NCBI GenBank assembly: GCA_934692905.1
Contig: CAKUUM010000001.1
Coordinates: 41,716-105,715, forward strand
Source of the DNA: an uncultured Bacteroidales bacterium
GTDB taxonomy: Bacteria > Bacteroidota > Bacteroidia > Bacteroidales > Paludibacteraceae
DNA: 64,000 bases
Direction of reading: 5' to 3'
Part shown: positions 16,204-26,000 of the stretch, piece after piece
How the letters are laid out: the number at the start of each line of letters is the position of its first letter
Position numbering within the stretch: the stretch's first letter is position 1
The notes under the pieces: model-generated
What the model was told of the DNA's origin: nothing
Seen by the model: only the letters and a program-made list of their open reading frames with translations
Database searches by the model: none
Position numbers and translations under genes: made by a program

Positions 16204-16784
16204 TTTACCTGCAGTTGTTTCTCAGTTTCCTCAAGATAGGCTTGTTCGGCTTTGGCGGCGGACTGGCTATCCTGTCGCTCATTCAGCACGAAGTGGAGAC
16301 CCATGGCTGGCTCACACAGTCAGAATTCGTTGATATAGTGGCTGTTAGCCAAGTAACTCCAGGACCGATAGGCATCAACTGCGCCACGTATGTGGGCTAT
16401 ACCGCGACGGGCAGTGTATGGGGAAGCATTGTCGCTACGTCGGCGATTGTGCTGCCAAGTTTGGTAATCATGTTGGCGTTGTGCAAAATCTATTTTGTGC
16501 TCAACACACGCTTTCAGCGCAGCCCCTATTTCCAAAACACCATGCACTTTCTGCGCCTGTCCGTCTTGGGCCTGATTGCCGCAGCAGCGCTCTGTCTCAT
16601 GACACCGGCCAGTTTCATCGATTGGCGCAGTTGGCTGATATTCGCACTCGTATGTATCTTTACCATCCTACCGCAGTTTGTACGTAGTGGCACAGTATGG
16701 GGAAAGAAATTAGTGAATATACTATCCCATCCCATCCTGCTAATCGTCTTGGCAGGAGCGGCAGGCTATTGGATTTACAAATAG
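16200..16784 (+). CDS. Chromate transporter family protein, second half-transporter
   Basis: 194 residues starting MIYLQLFLSFLKIGLFGFGG. It repeats the same signatures (GFGGGLAILSLIQHEV, AVSQVTPGPIGIN) as its neighbour, with the PGP variant typical of the partner subunit. The start was set at the ATGA overlap rather than at an upstream in-frame ATG that lies inside the first gene. Expected to form a heterodimeric membrane transporter with the preceding product. Confidence 0.88.
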   Translation: MIYLQLFLSFLKIGLFGFGGGLAILSLIQHEVETHGWLTQSEFVDIVAVSQVTPGPIGINCATYVGYTATGSVWGSIVATSAIVLPSLVIMLALCKIYFVLNTRFQRSPYFQNTMHFLRLSVLGLIAAAALCLMTPASFIDWRSWLIFALVCIFTILPQFVRSGTVWGKKLVNILSHPILLIVLAGAAGYWIYK

Positions 16785-16822
16785 CCTAAAAAACAAAAAA
16801 AAATACATTTTTTGCTCTTTTA

Positions 16823-16854
16823 TTTGCTCGTTTCCACAAAAAGCAGTACCTTTG
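16823..16854 (+). promoter_or_regulatory. Promoter of tRNA-Gln
   Basis: TTTG at 16823-16826, 20 bp, TACCTTTG at 16847-16854; TSS expected about 20 nt before the tRNA. Confidence 0.8.
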
Positions 16855-16875
16855 CAGCCGCTTTTGAGAAAGCAC

Positions 16876-16946
16876 TGCCTAATGGTGTAATGGTAGCACT
16901 ACAGATTCTGGTTCTGTCTGTCTGGGTTCGAGTCCTGGTTAGGCAA
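16876..16946 (+). tRNA. tRNA-Gln (CTG)
   Basis: 71 nt. Acceptor TGCCTAA pairs with TTAGGCA; anticodon stem ACAGA/TCTGT with loop TTCTGGT (anticodon CTG); T-loop TTCGAGT on CTGGG/CCTGG. Weak T-A first pair as in other tRNA-Gln. Confidence 0.94.
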
Positions 16947-16951
16947 CTCCG

Positions 16952-16988
16952 AAGCCGTTTGAGAGAACCTCAAGCGGCTTTTTGTTTC
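16952..16988 (+). terminator. Terminator after tRNA-Gln
   Basis: Stem AAGCCG-TTTGAG with CTCAA-GCGGCTT around loop AGAAC, followed by TTTTTGTTT. Confidence 0.85.
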
Positions 16989-17031
16989 ACATATGTTTTC
17001 CCTCAACTTACCGCGAAAAAATCGGATTGCG

Positions 17032-17063
17032 GTTGCAGAAGTCGCGGGAAAGCAGTACCTTTG
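17032..17063 (+). promoter_or_regulatory. Promoter of ftsK
   Basis: GTTG at 17032-17035, 20 bp, TACCTTTG at 17056-17063; 27 bp before the start codon. Confidence 0.7.
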
Positions 17064-17089
17064 CAAACTAAACCAATCCCGTTTGGCAT

Positions 17090-19654
17090 ATGGCAAGACG
17101 AATCTCCAAACCCACCACCCGCACCACCGCGGGCGACACCGATACGAACCCCATCCGCGTAGAGCGCACCCGCAAGTTCGACCTGCGTCAGACTCTCCAT
17201 ACCTGCGGCAATATCCTGCGCAGCAGCCGTTTCCGTCTCATCATCGGCATCACACTGATGGCGATAGCGCTCATGCTGCTCATCGCCTACATCAGTTTCT
17301 TCTTCACGGGTGCCAACGACTACTCCATCATCGAGAGCGCCTCCGACCGCCGTGCTATCCGCACAGGCATCACCAACGCCCTCGGACTGCCAGGGGCGGT
17401 TATCTCCCGCGGATTGATTGACGGGGCTTTCGGCATCGTTGCCATCCTCCCCATCCTCGCGCTGGGCGTCTATGCCGCACGTCTCCTCTACGAGTTCCCG
17501 CTGAAAGGGTGGAAACTGCTGTTTATCACGTTGTTCGGTACATTCTGGGGCTCCATCGTCCTCGGCTTTGCGCAACAGATGACGGGCATCGGTTCCTTCT
17601 TCCGATGGGGTGGCGCGCACGGTCAAATCATCTCTGAATGGGCGACCTCCTACATCCAATGGCTGGGACTTCTGCTCATTCTCATTGTCGTGCTCGTGAT
17701 ATTCCTCATTGTCATCGACCGCCATTTCATCGACAACTGCCGCCGTTTCGGACAATGGTGCAAGCGCCTCTTCACCCGCAAGCCGAAGCCGCAAGAGGAG
17801 CAGGAAAGTACTGACGTTCAAGAAGATACGCCCATTGAGATACAGATAGAGCCCAACGGCGAGGACACCGGCGGGAATACCATCACCATTGACATCGCGG
17901 ACACAGAGGCTCCCGCTGCAGATACCGCTCCTGCGGGCGAGATTACCGTCACCATTGAGAATACACACACGCAAGATGACCTGTCGGAAGAGCCTTCTGA
18001 ACCGGAGCCTGAAGACGAAACGGGCGATACTCCCCTTGACATCGAGGAGCCCCAGGACGTGGAACTCAGCGAGCAAGACCCTGATTTTCTGCTGCATAAA
18101 CTCGGTCCCTACGACCCCCGCAAGGACCTCGAGAACTACCATTTCCCGCCCCTCAACCTCCTCAAGGTCTATGACAACGAGACCGCGCCCGTCATCAACC
18201 AGGACGAGCAGCAGGCAAATGCCAACCGCATCGTGACCACCCTCCGCAACTTCGGCATCGAAATCGACAGCATCAAAGCCACCGTCGGACCTACCGTCAC
18301 GCTCTACGAGTTGGTCCCCAAGGCGGGCGTCAAAATCTCGAAGATAGCCAACCTCGAGAACGACATCATGCTCTCCCTTTCCGCCACGGGCATCCGTATC
18401 ATCGCCCCCATGCCGGGCAAGGGAACCATCGGCATCGAGGTGCCCAACGAAAAGCCGCAAACCGTTAGTATGCACTCGGTGATAGCGTCCAAACGCTTCC
18501 AGGACGAGCAGAAGATGCGCCTGCCCATCGCCATCGGCCGCACCATCACCAACGAGGTCTTCCTCTTCGACCTCGCCAAGACGCCGCACCTCCTCGTGGC
18601 AGGTGCCACGGGGCAAGGTAAGTCCGTGGCTATCAACGCCATACTCACTTCGCTGCTCTACAAGAAGCACCCCGCCGAACTCAAACTCGTCCTCGTGGAC
18701 CCGAAGATGGTCGAGTTCTCCCCCTACAAGGAACTCTACCGCCACTACCTCGCCGCCATGCCCGACGTTGAGGAGCAGGACATCATCATCACCGACTGCG
18801 AGAAGGTCATCAACACCCTCAACTCCCTCGTCATCGAGATGGAGAACCGCTACAAACTCCTCATGGACGCCGGTGTGCGCAACCTCGAGGACTACAACGA
18901 CAAGTTCGTCAAACGCCGCCTCAACCCCGAAAAACTCGTGGCGGACTCGCTCCACCACCGCTATCTGCCTTATATTGTGATAGTTATCGACGAGTACGGT
19001 GACTTTATCATGCAGGCAGGCAAACAGGTGGAGACGCCTATCGCCCGCATCACGCAGAAGGCGCGTGCCGTGGGTATGCACATGATTCTCGCCACCCAGC
19101 GCCCGTCCGTGAACATCGTCACGGGCGTCATCAAGGCGAATATCCCGACCCGTATCGCCCTCCGCACGCAGTCCGTCATCGACTCCCGCACCGTCCTCGA
19201 TGCCAAAGGTGCCGAGCAACTCATCGGACGCGGCGACATGCTCTACGCCGGCAACGGCAACATCACCCGTATCCAGTGCGCCTTCGTGGACACCCCCGAG
19301 GTGGACGCTATCGTCGAGTACATTGAGGAGCAGCAGCACTACTTCGAACCCTACCAACTGCCCGAGTATATCCCTGAGGGTCAGGAAGATGCAGTCACCC
19401 CAGGCAGCGTGGATATGAAACGTCTCGACCCCATGTTTGCCGACGTGGCACGCTACGTGGTCGCCAAGCAGGAGGGCTCCACCTCGCGCCTGCAACGTGC
19501 TTTCGAGATTGGCTACAACCGTGCGGGCAAACTGTCCGACCAACTCGAAGCCGCGGGCATCGTCGGTCCCAACAAGGGCCCCAAAGGGCGCGATGTGCTG
19601 ATTCAGGACATGGACATGCTCGAACAGAAACTGCAAGACCTCGGTGCCGTCTGA
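17090..19654 (+). CDS. ftsK: DNA translocase FtsK
   Basis: Septum-anchored motor that pumps DNA during chromosome segregation. 854 residues: four predicted membrane segments in about residues 45-215, an acidic Thr/Glu/Asp-rich linker (about 235-330), then the RecA-like motor with Walker A VAGATGQGKSVAI (about 504-516), LVLVDPKMVEFSPY and Walker B YIVIVIDEYGDFIMQAG. The C-terminal gamma domain (about 780-835) is a winged helix that reads DNA polarity, with SRLQRAFEIGYNRAGKLSDQ. Preceded by its own promoter; lolA and trxB follow on the same strand. Confidence 0.97.
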   Translation: MARRISKPTTRTTAGDTDTNPIRVERTRKFDLRQTLHTCGNILRSSRFRLIIGITLMAIALMLLIAYISFFFTGANDYSIIESASDRRAIRTGITNALGLPGAVISRGLIDGAFGIVAILPILALGVYAARLLYEFPLKGWKLLFITLFGTFWGSIVLGFAQQMTGIGSFFRWGGAHGQIISEWATSYIQWLGLLLILIVVLVIFLIVIDRHFIDNCRRFGQWCKRLFTRKPKPQEEQESTDVQEDTPIEIQIEPNGEDTGGNTITIDIADTEAPAADTAPAGEITVTIENTHTQDDLSEEPSEPEPEDETGDTPLDIEEPQDVELSEQDPDFLLHKLGPYDPRKDLENYHFPPLNLLKVYDNETAPVINQDEQQANANRIVTTLRNFGIEIDSIKATVGPTVTLYELVPKAGVKISKIANLENDIMLSLSATGIRIIAPMPGKGTIGIEVPNEKPQTVSMHSVIASKRFQDEQKMRLPIAIGRTITNEVFLFDLAKTPHLLVAGATGQGKSVAINAILTSLLYKKHPAELKLVLVDPKMVEFSPYKELYRHYLAAMPDVEEQDIIITDCEKVINTLNSLVIEMENRYKLLMDAGVRNLEDYNDKFVKRRLNPEKLVADSLHHRYLPYIVIVIDEYGDFIMQAGKQVETPIARITQKARAVGMHMILATQRPSVNIVTGVIKANIPTRIALRTQSVIDSRTVLDAKGAEQLIGRGDMLYAGNGNITRIQCAFVDTPEVDAIVEYIEEQQHYFEPYQLPEYIPEGQEDAVTPGSVDMKRLDPMFADVARYVVAKQEGSTSRLQRAFEIGYNRAGKLSDQLEAAGIVGPNKGPKGRDVLIQDMDMLEQKLQDLGAV

Positions 19655-19712
19655 CCCGCCTCGCACACCCCCTATATTATATAAGGTGTGCCTGCCCTGA
19701 TTTTCAGCAAAC

Positions 19713-19882
19713 GACCCGCGACAGACTCCCTACCGACCCGCGACAGACCCGCGACAATGATGCGGCAATGCCGAGACAATGCGGCGATAAATTCCTAAAT
19801 AAAGTCAATACTTCCCCGCGTTTTTGTCGGGTCAAACAGCAAGGGATGCGCAACCCATACGCAAGGGATAGGCAACGGATAG
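19713..19882 (+). repeat. GACCCGCGACA array followed by GCAAGGGATA array
   Basis: 19713-19756 is exactly four 11-bp units (GACCCGCGACA, GACTCCCTACC, GACCCGCGACA, GACCCGCGACA). At 19821-19840 comes a header TTTTTGTCGGG like that of the TATGTGATTAG elements. Then GCAAGGGATG, GCAACCCATAC and GCAAGGGATAG units run to 19882, close to the lolA start. Same order as at 406-512. Confidence 0.8.
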
Positions 19883-19907
19883 AATACAAACAATAATAAA
19901 ACAACTG

Positions 19908-20513
19908 ATGAATATCGCAAAAATACGCAACATATTAGGCGTGCTCATGCTCCTTTGCAGCACCACCCTGTCAGCCTCCACCCTCCCCACGCTCTTATCC
20001 TCGTTAGAGGACAAGACACTCCGCTCGGACTTCACCCTTACCGTCACCGATGACCAGTCGCAACCCATGACCTACTCGGGCACACTCACCATGCACGGCA
20101 GGCAGTTCCTTCTGTCGATGTGGGCTATTGAATCGGCATTCGACGGGCAGACGCTCTATATGTACAGCGAAGATTCTGAGGAACTTACGCTCTCCACGCC
20201 CACCGAGGAGGAGTTGCTCCAAACCAACCCTTTCCTCTACGCCAAGGCACTCGTCCCCGTCTGTCAGGTGGACGAAAAGCCCCTTTCCGGCAAAGGGCAG
20301 ACCCTCATCACCCTCACCCCCGACGACCTTTCGGCGGGCATCGCACGTTTCGTGCTCAAGGTCGAAACCGCCACGTTGCTCCCCTTGTCAATAGAACTCC
20401 GCGAGACCACGGGCAGGACGACCTCGCTTCGCCTCACCAATCCCGCATATATCACTGACCCTCAGTCGTTTACTATCGAAAAGCCCGACGCCTTTCTCAA
20501 CGACCTGCGGTAA
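19908..20513 (+). CDS. LolA-like outer-membrane lipoprotein carrier
   Basis: 201 residues with a cleavable signal peptide (MNIAKIRNILGVLMLLCSTTLSAS). The mature part has the LolA-type pattern LLSSLEDKTLRSDFTLTVTD, YSGTLTMHGRQFLLSM and alternating beta strands ending in a conserved-looking FTIEKPDAFLNDLR. LolA carries lipoproteins across the periplasm. Position between ftsK and trxB is the usual one for Bacteroidales lolA-like genes. The family is divergent in this phylum, so cargo specificity is inferred. Confidence 0.85.
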   Translation: MNIAKIRNILGVLMLLCSTTLSASTLPTLLSSLEDKTLRSDFTLTVTDDQSQPMTYSGTLTMHGRQFLLSMWAIESAFDGQTLYMYSEDSEELTLSTPTEEELLQTNPFLYAKALVPVCQVDEKPLSGKGQTLITLTPDDLSAGIARFVLKVETATLLPLSIELRETTGRTTSLRLTNPAYITDPQSFTIEKPDAFLNDLR

Positions 20514-20550
20514 CTTTCAAATTTACAAATTGCCAAATTTACAAATTGTT

Positions 20551-21477
20551 ATGCATACTAAGTGCCTCATCATCGGCTCCGGACCTGCGGGCTACACCGC
20601 TGCCATCTACGCCTCGCGCGCTAACCTCCACCCTGTCCTCTTCGAGGGCATGCAGACGGGCGGACAACTCATGATTACCACCGAAGTAGAGAATTTCCCA
20701 GGCTACCCCGACGGCGTCGAACCCTTCCAAATGATGGATGACATGCGTCGTCAGGCGGAACGCTTTGGCGCAGACATACGCGCAGGCGTGGTTACCAAAG
20801 TGGACTTCAGCACCTCGCCCAAGCGTGTGCAGATTGACGACAACGAGTGGTGGACCGCCGACACGGTCATCATCGCCACGGGCGCAAGTGCCAAGTTCCT
20901 CGGCATACAGTCCGAAGAGGACTACAAGGGGCGCGGAGTCTCGGCATGTGCCACGTGCGACGGATTCTTCTACCGCAAAAAGACGGTGGCTGTCGTAGGT
21001 GGCGGCGACACGGCATGTGAGGAAGCGTCTTACCTCGCAGGGCTTTGCGAAAAGGTCTATATGATTGTCCGCAAACCCTACCTGCGCGCCTCCGACATCA
21101 TGCAGAAGCGTGTCCTTGAGAATCCGAAAATCGAAGTGCTCTTCGAGTGCAACACCCTGCGCCTCACGGGCGAGGACAAGGTGCACGGCGCAGACCTTAT
21201 ATATAGGAAAGGCACGCCCGACGAGCAACTCCGCCATATTGATATTGACGGATTCTTCCTTGCCATCGGGCATCGTCCGAACACGGATTTGTTTGCCGGA
21301 TACTTGAACCGTGATGCCGAAGGCTACATCATCACGGATGGCGACAGTCCCCGCACCAATATCCCGGGCGTGTTTGCTGCCGGCGATTGTGCCGACCCGC
21401 ACTACCGCCAGGCCATCGTCGCCGCCGCCTCCGGCTGCAAAGCCGCCATGGATGCCGACCGATATTTGAGTAAATAG
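20551..21477 (+). CDS. trxB: Thioredoxin-disulfide reductase
   Basis: FAD/NADPH enzyme that keeps thioredoxin reduced. 308 residues from MHTKCLIIGSGPAGYTAAIY. FAD-binding GSGPAGYTAA, redox-active CATC (about residues 137-140, in VSACATCDGFFY), NADPH-binding VVGGGDTACEEA and the C-terminal FAD motif VFAAGDCAD. The ATG at 20551 is preferred over an upstream in-frame start because the Rossmann fold begins immediately after it. The spacer before it is made of AAATTTACAAATTG repeats. It ends 2 bp before the convergent yifB stop. Confidence 0.96.
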   Translation: MHTKCLIIGSGPAGYTAAIYASRANLHPVLFEGMQTGGQLMITTEVENFPGYPDGVEPFQMMDDMRRQAERFGADIRAGVVTKVDFSTSPKRVQIDDNEWWTADTVIIATGASAKFLGIQSEEDYKGRGVSACATCDGFFYRKKTVAVVGGGDTACEEASYLAGLCEKVYMIVRKPYLRASDIMQKRVLENPKIEVLFECNTLRLTGEDKVHGADLIYRKGTPDEQLRHIDIDGFFLAIGHRPNTDLFAGYLNRDAEGYIITDGDSPRTNIPGVFAAGDCADPHYRQAIVAAASGCKAAMDADRYLSK

Positions 21478-21479
21478 AT

Positions 21480-23060
21480 TTAGAAATACCTGCTCTCCCT
21501 ATCCAGATTCCGATAGGAAATCGCCTCCGTGAGGTGCCGTGGTTGAATGTCCGCGCTGTTGTCTATATCGGCAATGGTGCGGGCTACTTTCAGTATGCGG
21601 TCGTAAGCGCGCGCCGACAAGCCCATCTTGCTCATCGCAAAACCCAGCAACCGGTCACACTCCTCGGACAGCACGCAGAATGTCCGCAGCATCTTCGGCG
21701 TCATCTGCGCATTGCAGTGCACTGGCACTTCCGCGGTCCGGTTGTACTCCGCAAAGCGTTTCCGCTGTATCTCCCGTGCCTTGACCACACGCTCGCGCAT
21801 AGCCGCACTACTCTCGCCGGGCTCCATACTGCGCAGTTGCTCATAAGGCACCGCCTGTATATCGCACTGAATATCAATCCTGTCCAGCAGCGGACCCGAT
21901 ATACGGTTCAGGTATCGCTGTATCTGCACAGGCGTACACGTACACGGGTGCGCAGGGTTGTTCTCCCCGAAGTGTCCGCACGGGCAAGGGTTCATGGCAG
22001 CCACCAGCATAAACGCCGCAGGGTACTCCACGCTCATCTTTGTCCTTGTCACGCATATCCGCCTGTCTTCCAGCGGCTGGCGCATCACTTCCAGCGCAGA
22101 ACGCTTGTACTCAGGCAGTTCGTCAAGAAACAGCACCCCGTTGTGTGCCAGACTTATCTCGCCGGGCTTCGGGTTGCTCCCGCCGCCCACCAGTGCCACA
22201 TCGGTCACCGTATGGTGCGGACTGCGGAACGGTCGCTGCACAATCAGCGCAGCGGCACGCCCGTCTTGCTTGGTGTACTGCGCCATCATACCTGCCACCG
22301 AGTATATCTTCGTCGTCTCTAATGCTTCGCCCAGCGTCAGCGGTGGCAATATCGACGGCAACCGTTTCGCCATCATGCTCTTACCCGCCCCGGGAGGACC
22401 AATCATCAGCAGGTTATGTCCCCCTGCGGCTGCCACTTCCATTGCGCGGCGGGTGCTTGCCTGTCCGCGCACATCGGCGAAATCCAAGTCCGTGGGAAAG
22501 GCATGCAACGCGAACTCCGCAGCGATATCCACCGTCACGGGCTCGAAGGCTTGCGTACCGTTCAGCATACGAACCACGTCCAACAGGTGCTCCATGCCAT
22601 AGACTTCCAGTCCGTTTACCACAGCCGCCTCGCGGGCATTCGCTGTGGGCAGGATAATCCCCTTGTAACCTGCACGTTGCGCCGCCAATGCCATAGGCAG
22701 CACACCCTGTATCGCGTGCAACGAACCGTCCAGCGACAACTCGCCCATAATCAGGTATTGCTCTAATAACCGTGTCTGCACCAACTCCTCTGCTGCCAGC
22801 ACGCCTATCGCCAGCGGCAAGTCGTATGCCGCACCCTCTTTCTTGATGTCGGCGGGTGCCATATTGATGGTCAGGGTATGCTTGGGCTTGCCGAAACCGT
22901 TGACGGCAATGGCGGACATGATTCGTTCACGGCTCTCCTTCACCGCGTTGTCGGGCAAGCCGACCAGCGTGAAGTCATACCCCGCCTCGGCGTGTACCTC
23001 AATGGTGATTATCACTGCGTCTATGCCTTGCACGGCGGCACCGTAAGTCTTGATGAGCAT
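21480..23060 (-). CDS. yifB: YifB/ComM family Mg-chelatase-like AAA+ ATPase
   Basis: 526 residues. The N-terminal lon-protease-like domain (MLIKTYGAAVQGIDAVIITIEV, LPDNAVKESRERI) is followed by the AAA+ core: Walker A LLMIGPPGAGKSMMAKRLP (about 216-234), Walker B GVLFLDELPEYKR and C-terminal Mg-chelatase-like region with the CPCGHFG cysteine motif (NPCPCGHFGE). ComM proteins are hexameric helicases that help incorporate incoming DNA in natural transformation. It follows tamB on the same strand with a 27-bp gap. Confidence 0.93.
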   Translation of the reverse strand: MLIKTYGAAVQGIDAVIITIEVHAEAGYDFTLVGLPDNAVKESRERIMSAIAVNGFGKPKHTLTINMAPADIKKEGAAYDLPLAIGVLAAEELVQTRLLEQYLIMGELSLDGSLHAIQGVLPMALAAQRAGYKGIILPTANAREAAVVNGLEVYGMEHLLDVVRMLNGTQAFEPVTVDIAAEFALHAFPTDLDFADVRGQASTRRAMEVAAAGGHNLLMIGPPGAGKSMMAKRLPSILPPLTLGEALETTKIYSVAGMMAQYTKQDGRAAALIVQRPFRSPHHTVTDVALVGGGSNPKPGEISLAHNGVLFLDELPEYKRSALEVMRQPLEDRRICVTRTKMSVEYPAAFMLVAAMNPCPCGHFGENNPAHPCTCTPVQIQRYLNRISGPLLDRIDIQCDIQAVPYEQLRSMEPGESSAAMRERVVKAREIQRKRFAEYNRTAEVPVHCNAQMTPKMLRTFCVLSEECDRLLGFAMSKMGLSARAYDRILKVARTIADIDNSADIQPRHLTEAISYRNLDRESRYF

Positions 23061-23087
23061 GGTAATAAGGTTGTGTATATCAATATG

Positions 23088-26000
23088 TTATTTCCCTGTC
23101 GCGATGCTGTCCCGTGGCGTTGCGGTCTGTGTGGTGTCCTTCTTGTGACGGGGTTTCCAGTTGAAGTCGTGCTTGAACACAAAGCCCACGCCCTGCACCG
23201 TATTCGCCTGCCGCAGCGAGTACTTGTCCACCGTATGCGTATAGGCTTTGGCACGCAGTTTCCCGTTCTCGGTCAGCATATACTCCACGTCAAGGTCGCC
23301 GAAGAACGGACGGTTGCTCAGGTCATTGTAGCGGTACCCGAAGTTACCGTTTATCAGCAACTGGTTGATAGGATGCAGTTGGAAGTTCGCCTCGTACTCC
23401 TGGCTTGCCGTAGCCCCTTCGCCGTCCGTGCGGATATTGAAGCCCATGGTGAAGACATCCGTCAGTTTGCTCAGCCATGCGTTTATCTGCCCCGTGATGG
23501 TGGACGACAGCAGCGAGTAGGTCTCGTTGAGCCCTACATTCTTGGTGTTCTGCAGATAGTCGGGCGTATAGAACCGGTTGAATACCAGCAGGTATATCAC
23601 CTGACGCATCAGCATCTCGTTGGTGTTAATCATCGAGCGCACTTGGCTTTGCACGGACTCGTCGGACTGCGGCAGTTCTATTGCGAACGAGATAATCGGG
23701 TTGAACAGTTGGTCTGTCATGTGGAGCACGCAGTTCACCGGTACCGATGTCCTGTTGGTCGCCAACTGCTCTATTTCGCTTCCGTACAGGTCGCGCAGCG
23801 ATGCCGTCAGGTGGTATTTGCCCGTCACGTCCACACTCGGTGAGGTCGGGTCACCGCTCCATATCACACGGCTACCCTCTGCTATCTCGAAACTGCGGCG
23901 AACGATATTGCCGAGCGAGAAGGTAAACGTACCCGACTGCAGCGTGTAGGTACCCAGCAACTGCACATCGCCTGTCCGGTCGTCATAGTTCAACTTCAGA
24001 TTGCCTTCCCCGCGACCGCGCAAACCGTCATCACCGCCCATGCGCAGGTTAATCTCCGCCTGGGGTGTAACATCCACTTGCAACGACAGCAGCACCCTTG
24101 TCGAACTCTTCTTCTCTGCCTTCGCCTGTTTGTCCGCAGGCTGTTGCAGCAGCCGCAGCAGACTGTGCGAGGTGGTGTCGGGCTCCACGAAATTGATAAA
24201 CGAAGTTGATGCCGCAGTACTGGCTGTGTTTACGCTCAGGTAGAACTTCGACCGCGATTCCGTCTGTGCATTCACGCCGATACGGCACTCTTTCTGGTCG
24301 CCCTGTATATCCACCCTTCCCGTGCCATATACTTTGCCGTAGAACATCGACTGCGGGTCGTATGGCAGATTCAGAGCCAGCATTTTCTCCACCGTCGCCG
24401 TCATGTTGTAGCGGAAATCCTCAAACTGTGTGTGTGTCAGTGCGCCGTCAAACGTACCCTTGTGCCCTTCCATGTCGTACAGTGTGATATGGGGGAAGCG
24501 TATTGCCGTGGAGTCCATCAGCACCGAGTCCGAAAACATGAACGTCGCCCCAATCATCGGTACCGTCAGTTGGGCGTTCTTGCCGTACAGCCCTGCCGTG
24601 ATGTAGGTCTCGCGCCGGTGACCGCCTATGTGCAGGTTGCCGTACCCCAGTCCTTTGAGGTCCGACAGGATACCCTTCGTCCAGAAATTCACTATCGCAA
24701 GGTTCACGCTGTCGCACGCAATGTCGAGTTCCCAATACCCTTCGGGTTTCACAAGCCCGTCCACATGGGCGATGGTGTATTCCGTAGTGTCTATCACATC
24801 GCCTGTGATGACTACCGTTTTGTTCTCCTTGTCCAGGTGCGCCTCCGCCACAGCCCTGCCCAAAGGCACACCGTTCAGTCCCGCTTCGGGCATCGTAACC
24901 TGTGCCTCGAACATCGGTTGCGAGAACAGACCGTATATCGTAGCCCAGCCTGTCGCTGCGCCGTCCACCGACAGCGCATGCGCCACATTCGTATAGGACA
25001 GCAGGTAGTTCACGTTGATGTTCTCTAATGCCACATCTATCGAGTCCTCCACGCTCTTCGATGCCATACCGTTGGCGCGGATAGACTGGTTCGTGGTGCT
25101 CAGCCCGAAGTGCTCCACCGCCAGAGTCTGGTCGGCGGCGGTATATATAATGTGTGCGTCCGCGATACTCCACACCGAGTCATTCAGTACGATGTCGCTC
25201 GGGTGGATATGCACATCCCATATCGGACGGTTGGCGTATTGCTGGAGTATGGTCGAGACACGTATCACACCCTCGTTGCGGACGCTGTCCGTATTGTCGA
25301 GCCGCACCGTCAGTCCTATCACGTCATCCTTCGCGGTCATATCCAGATAGGTCTTCACATCGCCTATCTTGGCAGTCGTAGGGTTGTCCTGTGGCAGGTG
25401 ACTCAGCGCGTACACCGACAACTTCGCCCTATTATTGAGATTGTCTACCGAAATCGTCAGGTCCTGCATAGACGCACTTTCCCCTGCCAACATGGGTACG
25501 TACGCTTGCAGTCCGAATTGGTTCTCCGACTCATGCAGAAAACCTTTGACTGTCGGATACGAAGGCAAGTGTATCCCAACCCCCAGTGTCTCCGTAATTT
25601 TGTCTATATCACGGAAATACGCATAGAAGTCCACATCATTTGTACGCCTTTTGATATGTATATTATCGTCCGCGCGTCCCAACGACGGCAGGTACTGCCC
25701 CACAAACGCCATCACCGTGCCGGGCATCGTGTTGTACGAGAACTCCCCGGTGATGCCCGCCGTCAGGAAATCCGATTGTATCTTCAATTGGTGCACGGGA
25801 TGGTTCCGCAGCATCTGGTTATCCACCACCACCTTTATCTGTTCCGCCACCATCTCCTTATCGCCGTTCCGCAGCAGCAATGTGTCCACAATCAGGTACC
25901 CCGTCATATTGTCCATAATCTCGGCAGGCGTCTTTCCCGAGGTGTAGATGCTGATGTAGTTCATGCAACTCACTTCCAATTCGAGTAGTTTGTCTGTCAG

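Noticed and set aside
17003..19666. 887-codon open frame antisense to ftsK
   Set aside because: It mirrors the GC-rich third positions of ftsK, has Val/Asp/Gly/His-rich shadow composition and no recognisable domain, while the plus-strand frame is clearly FtsK.
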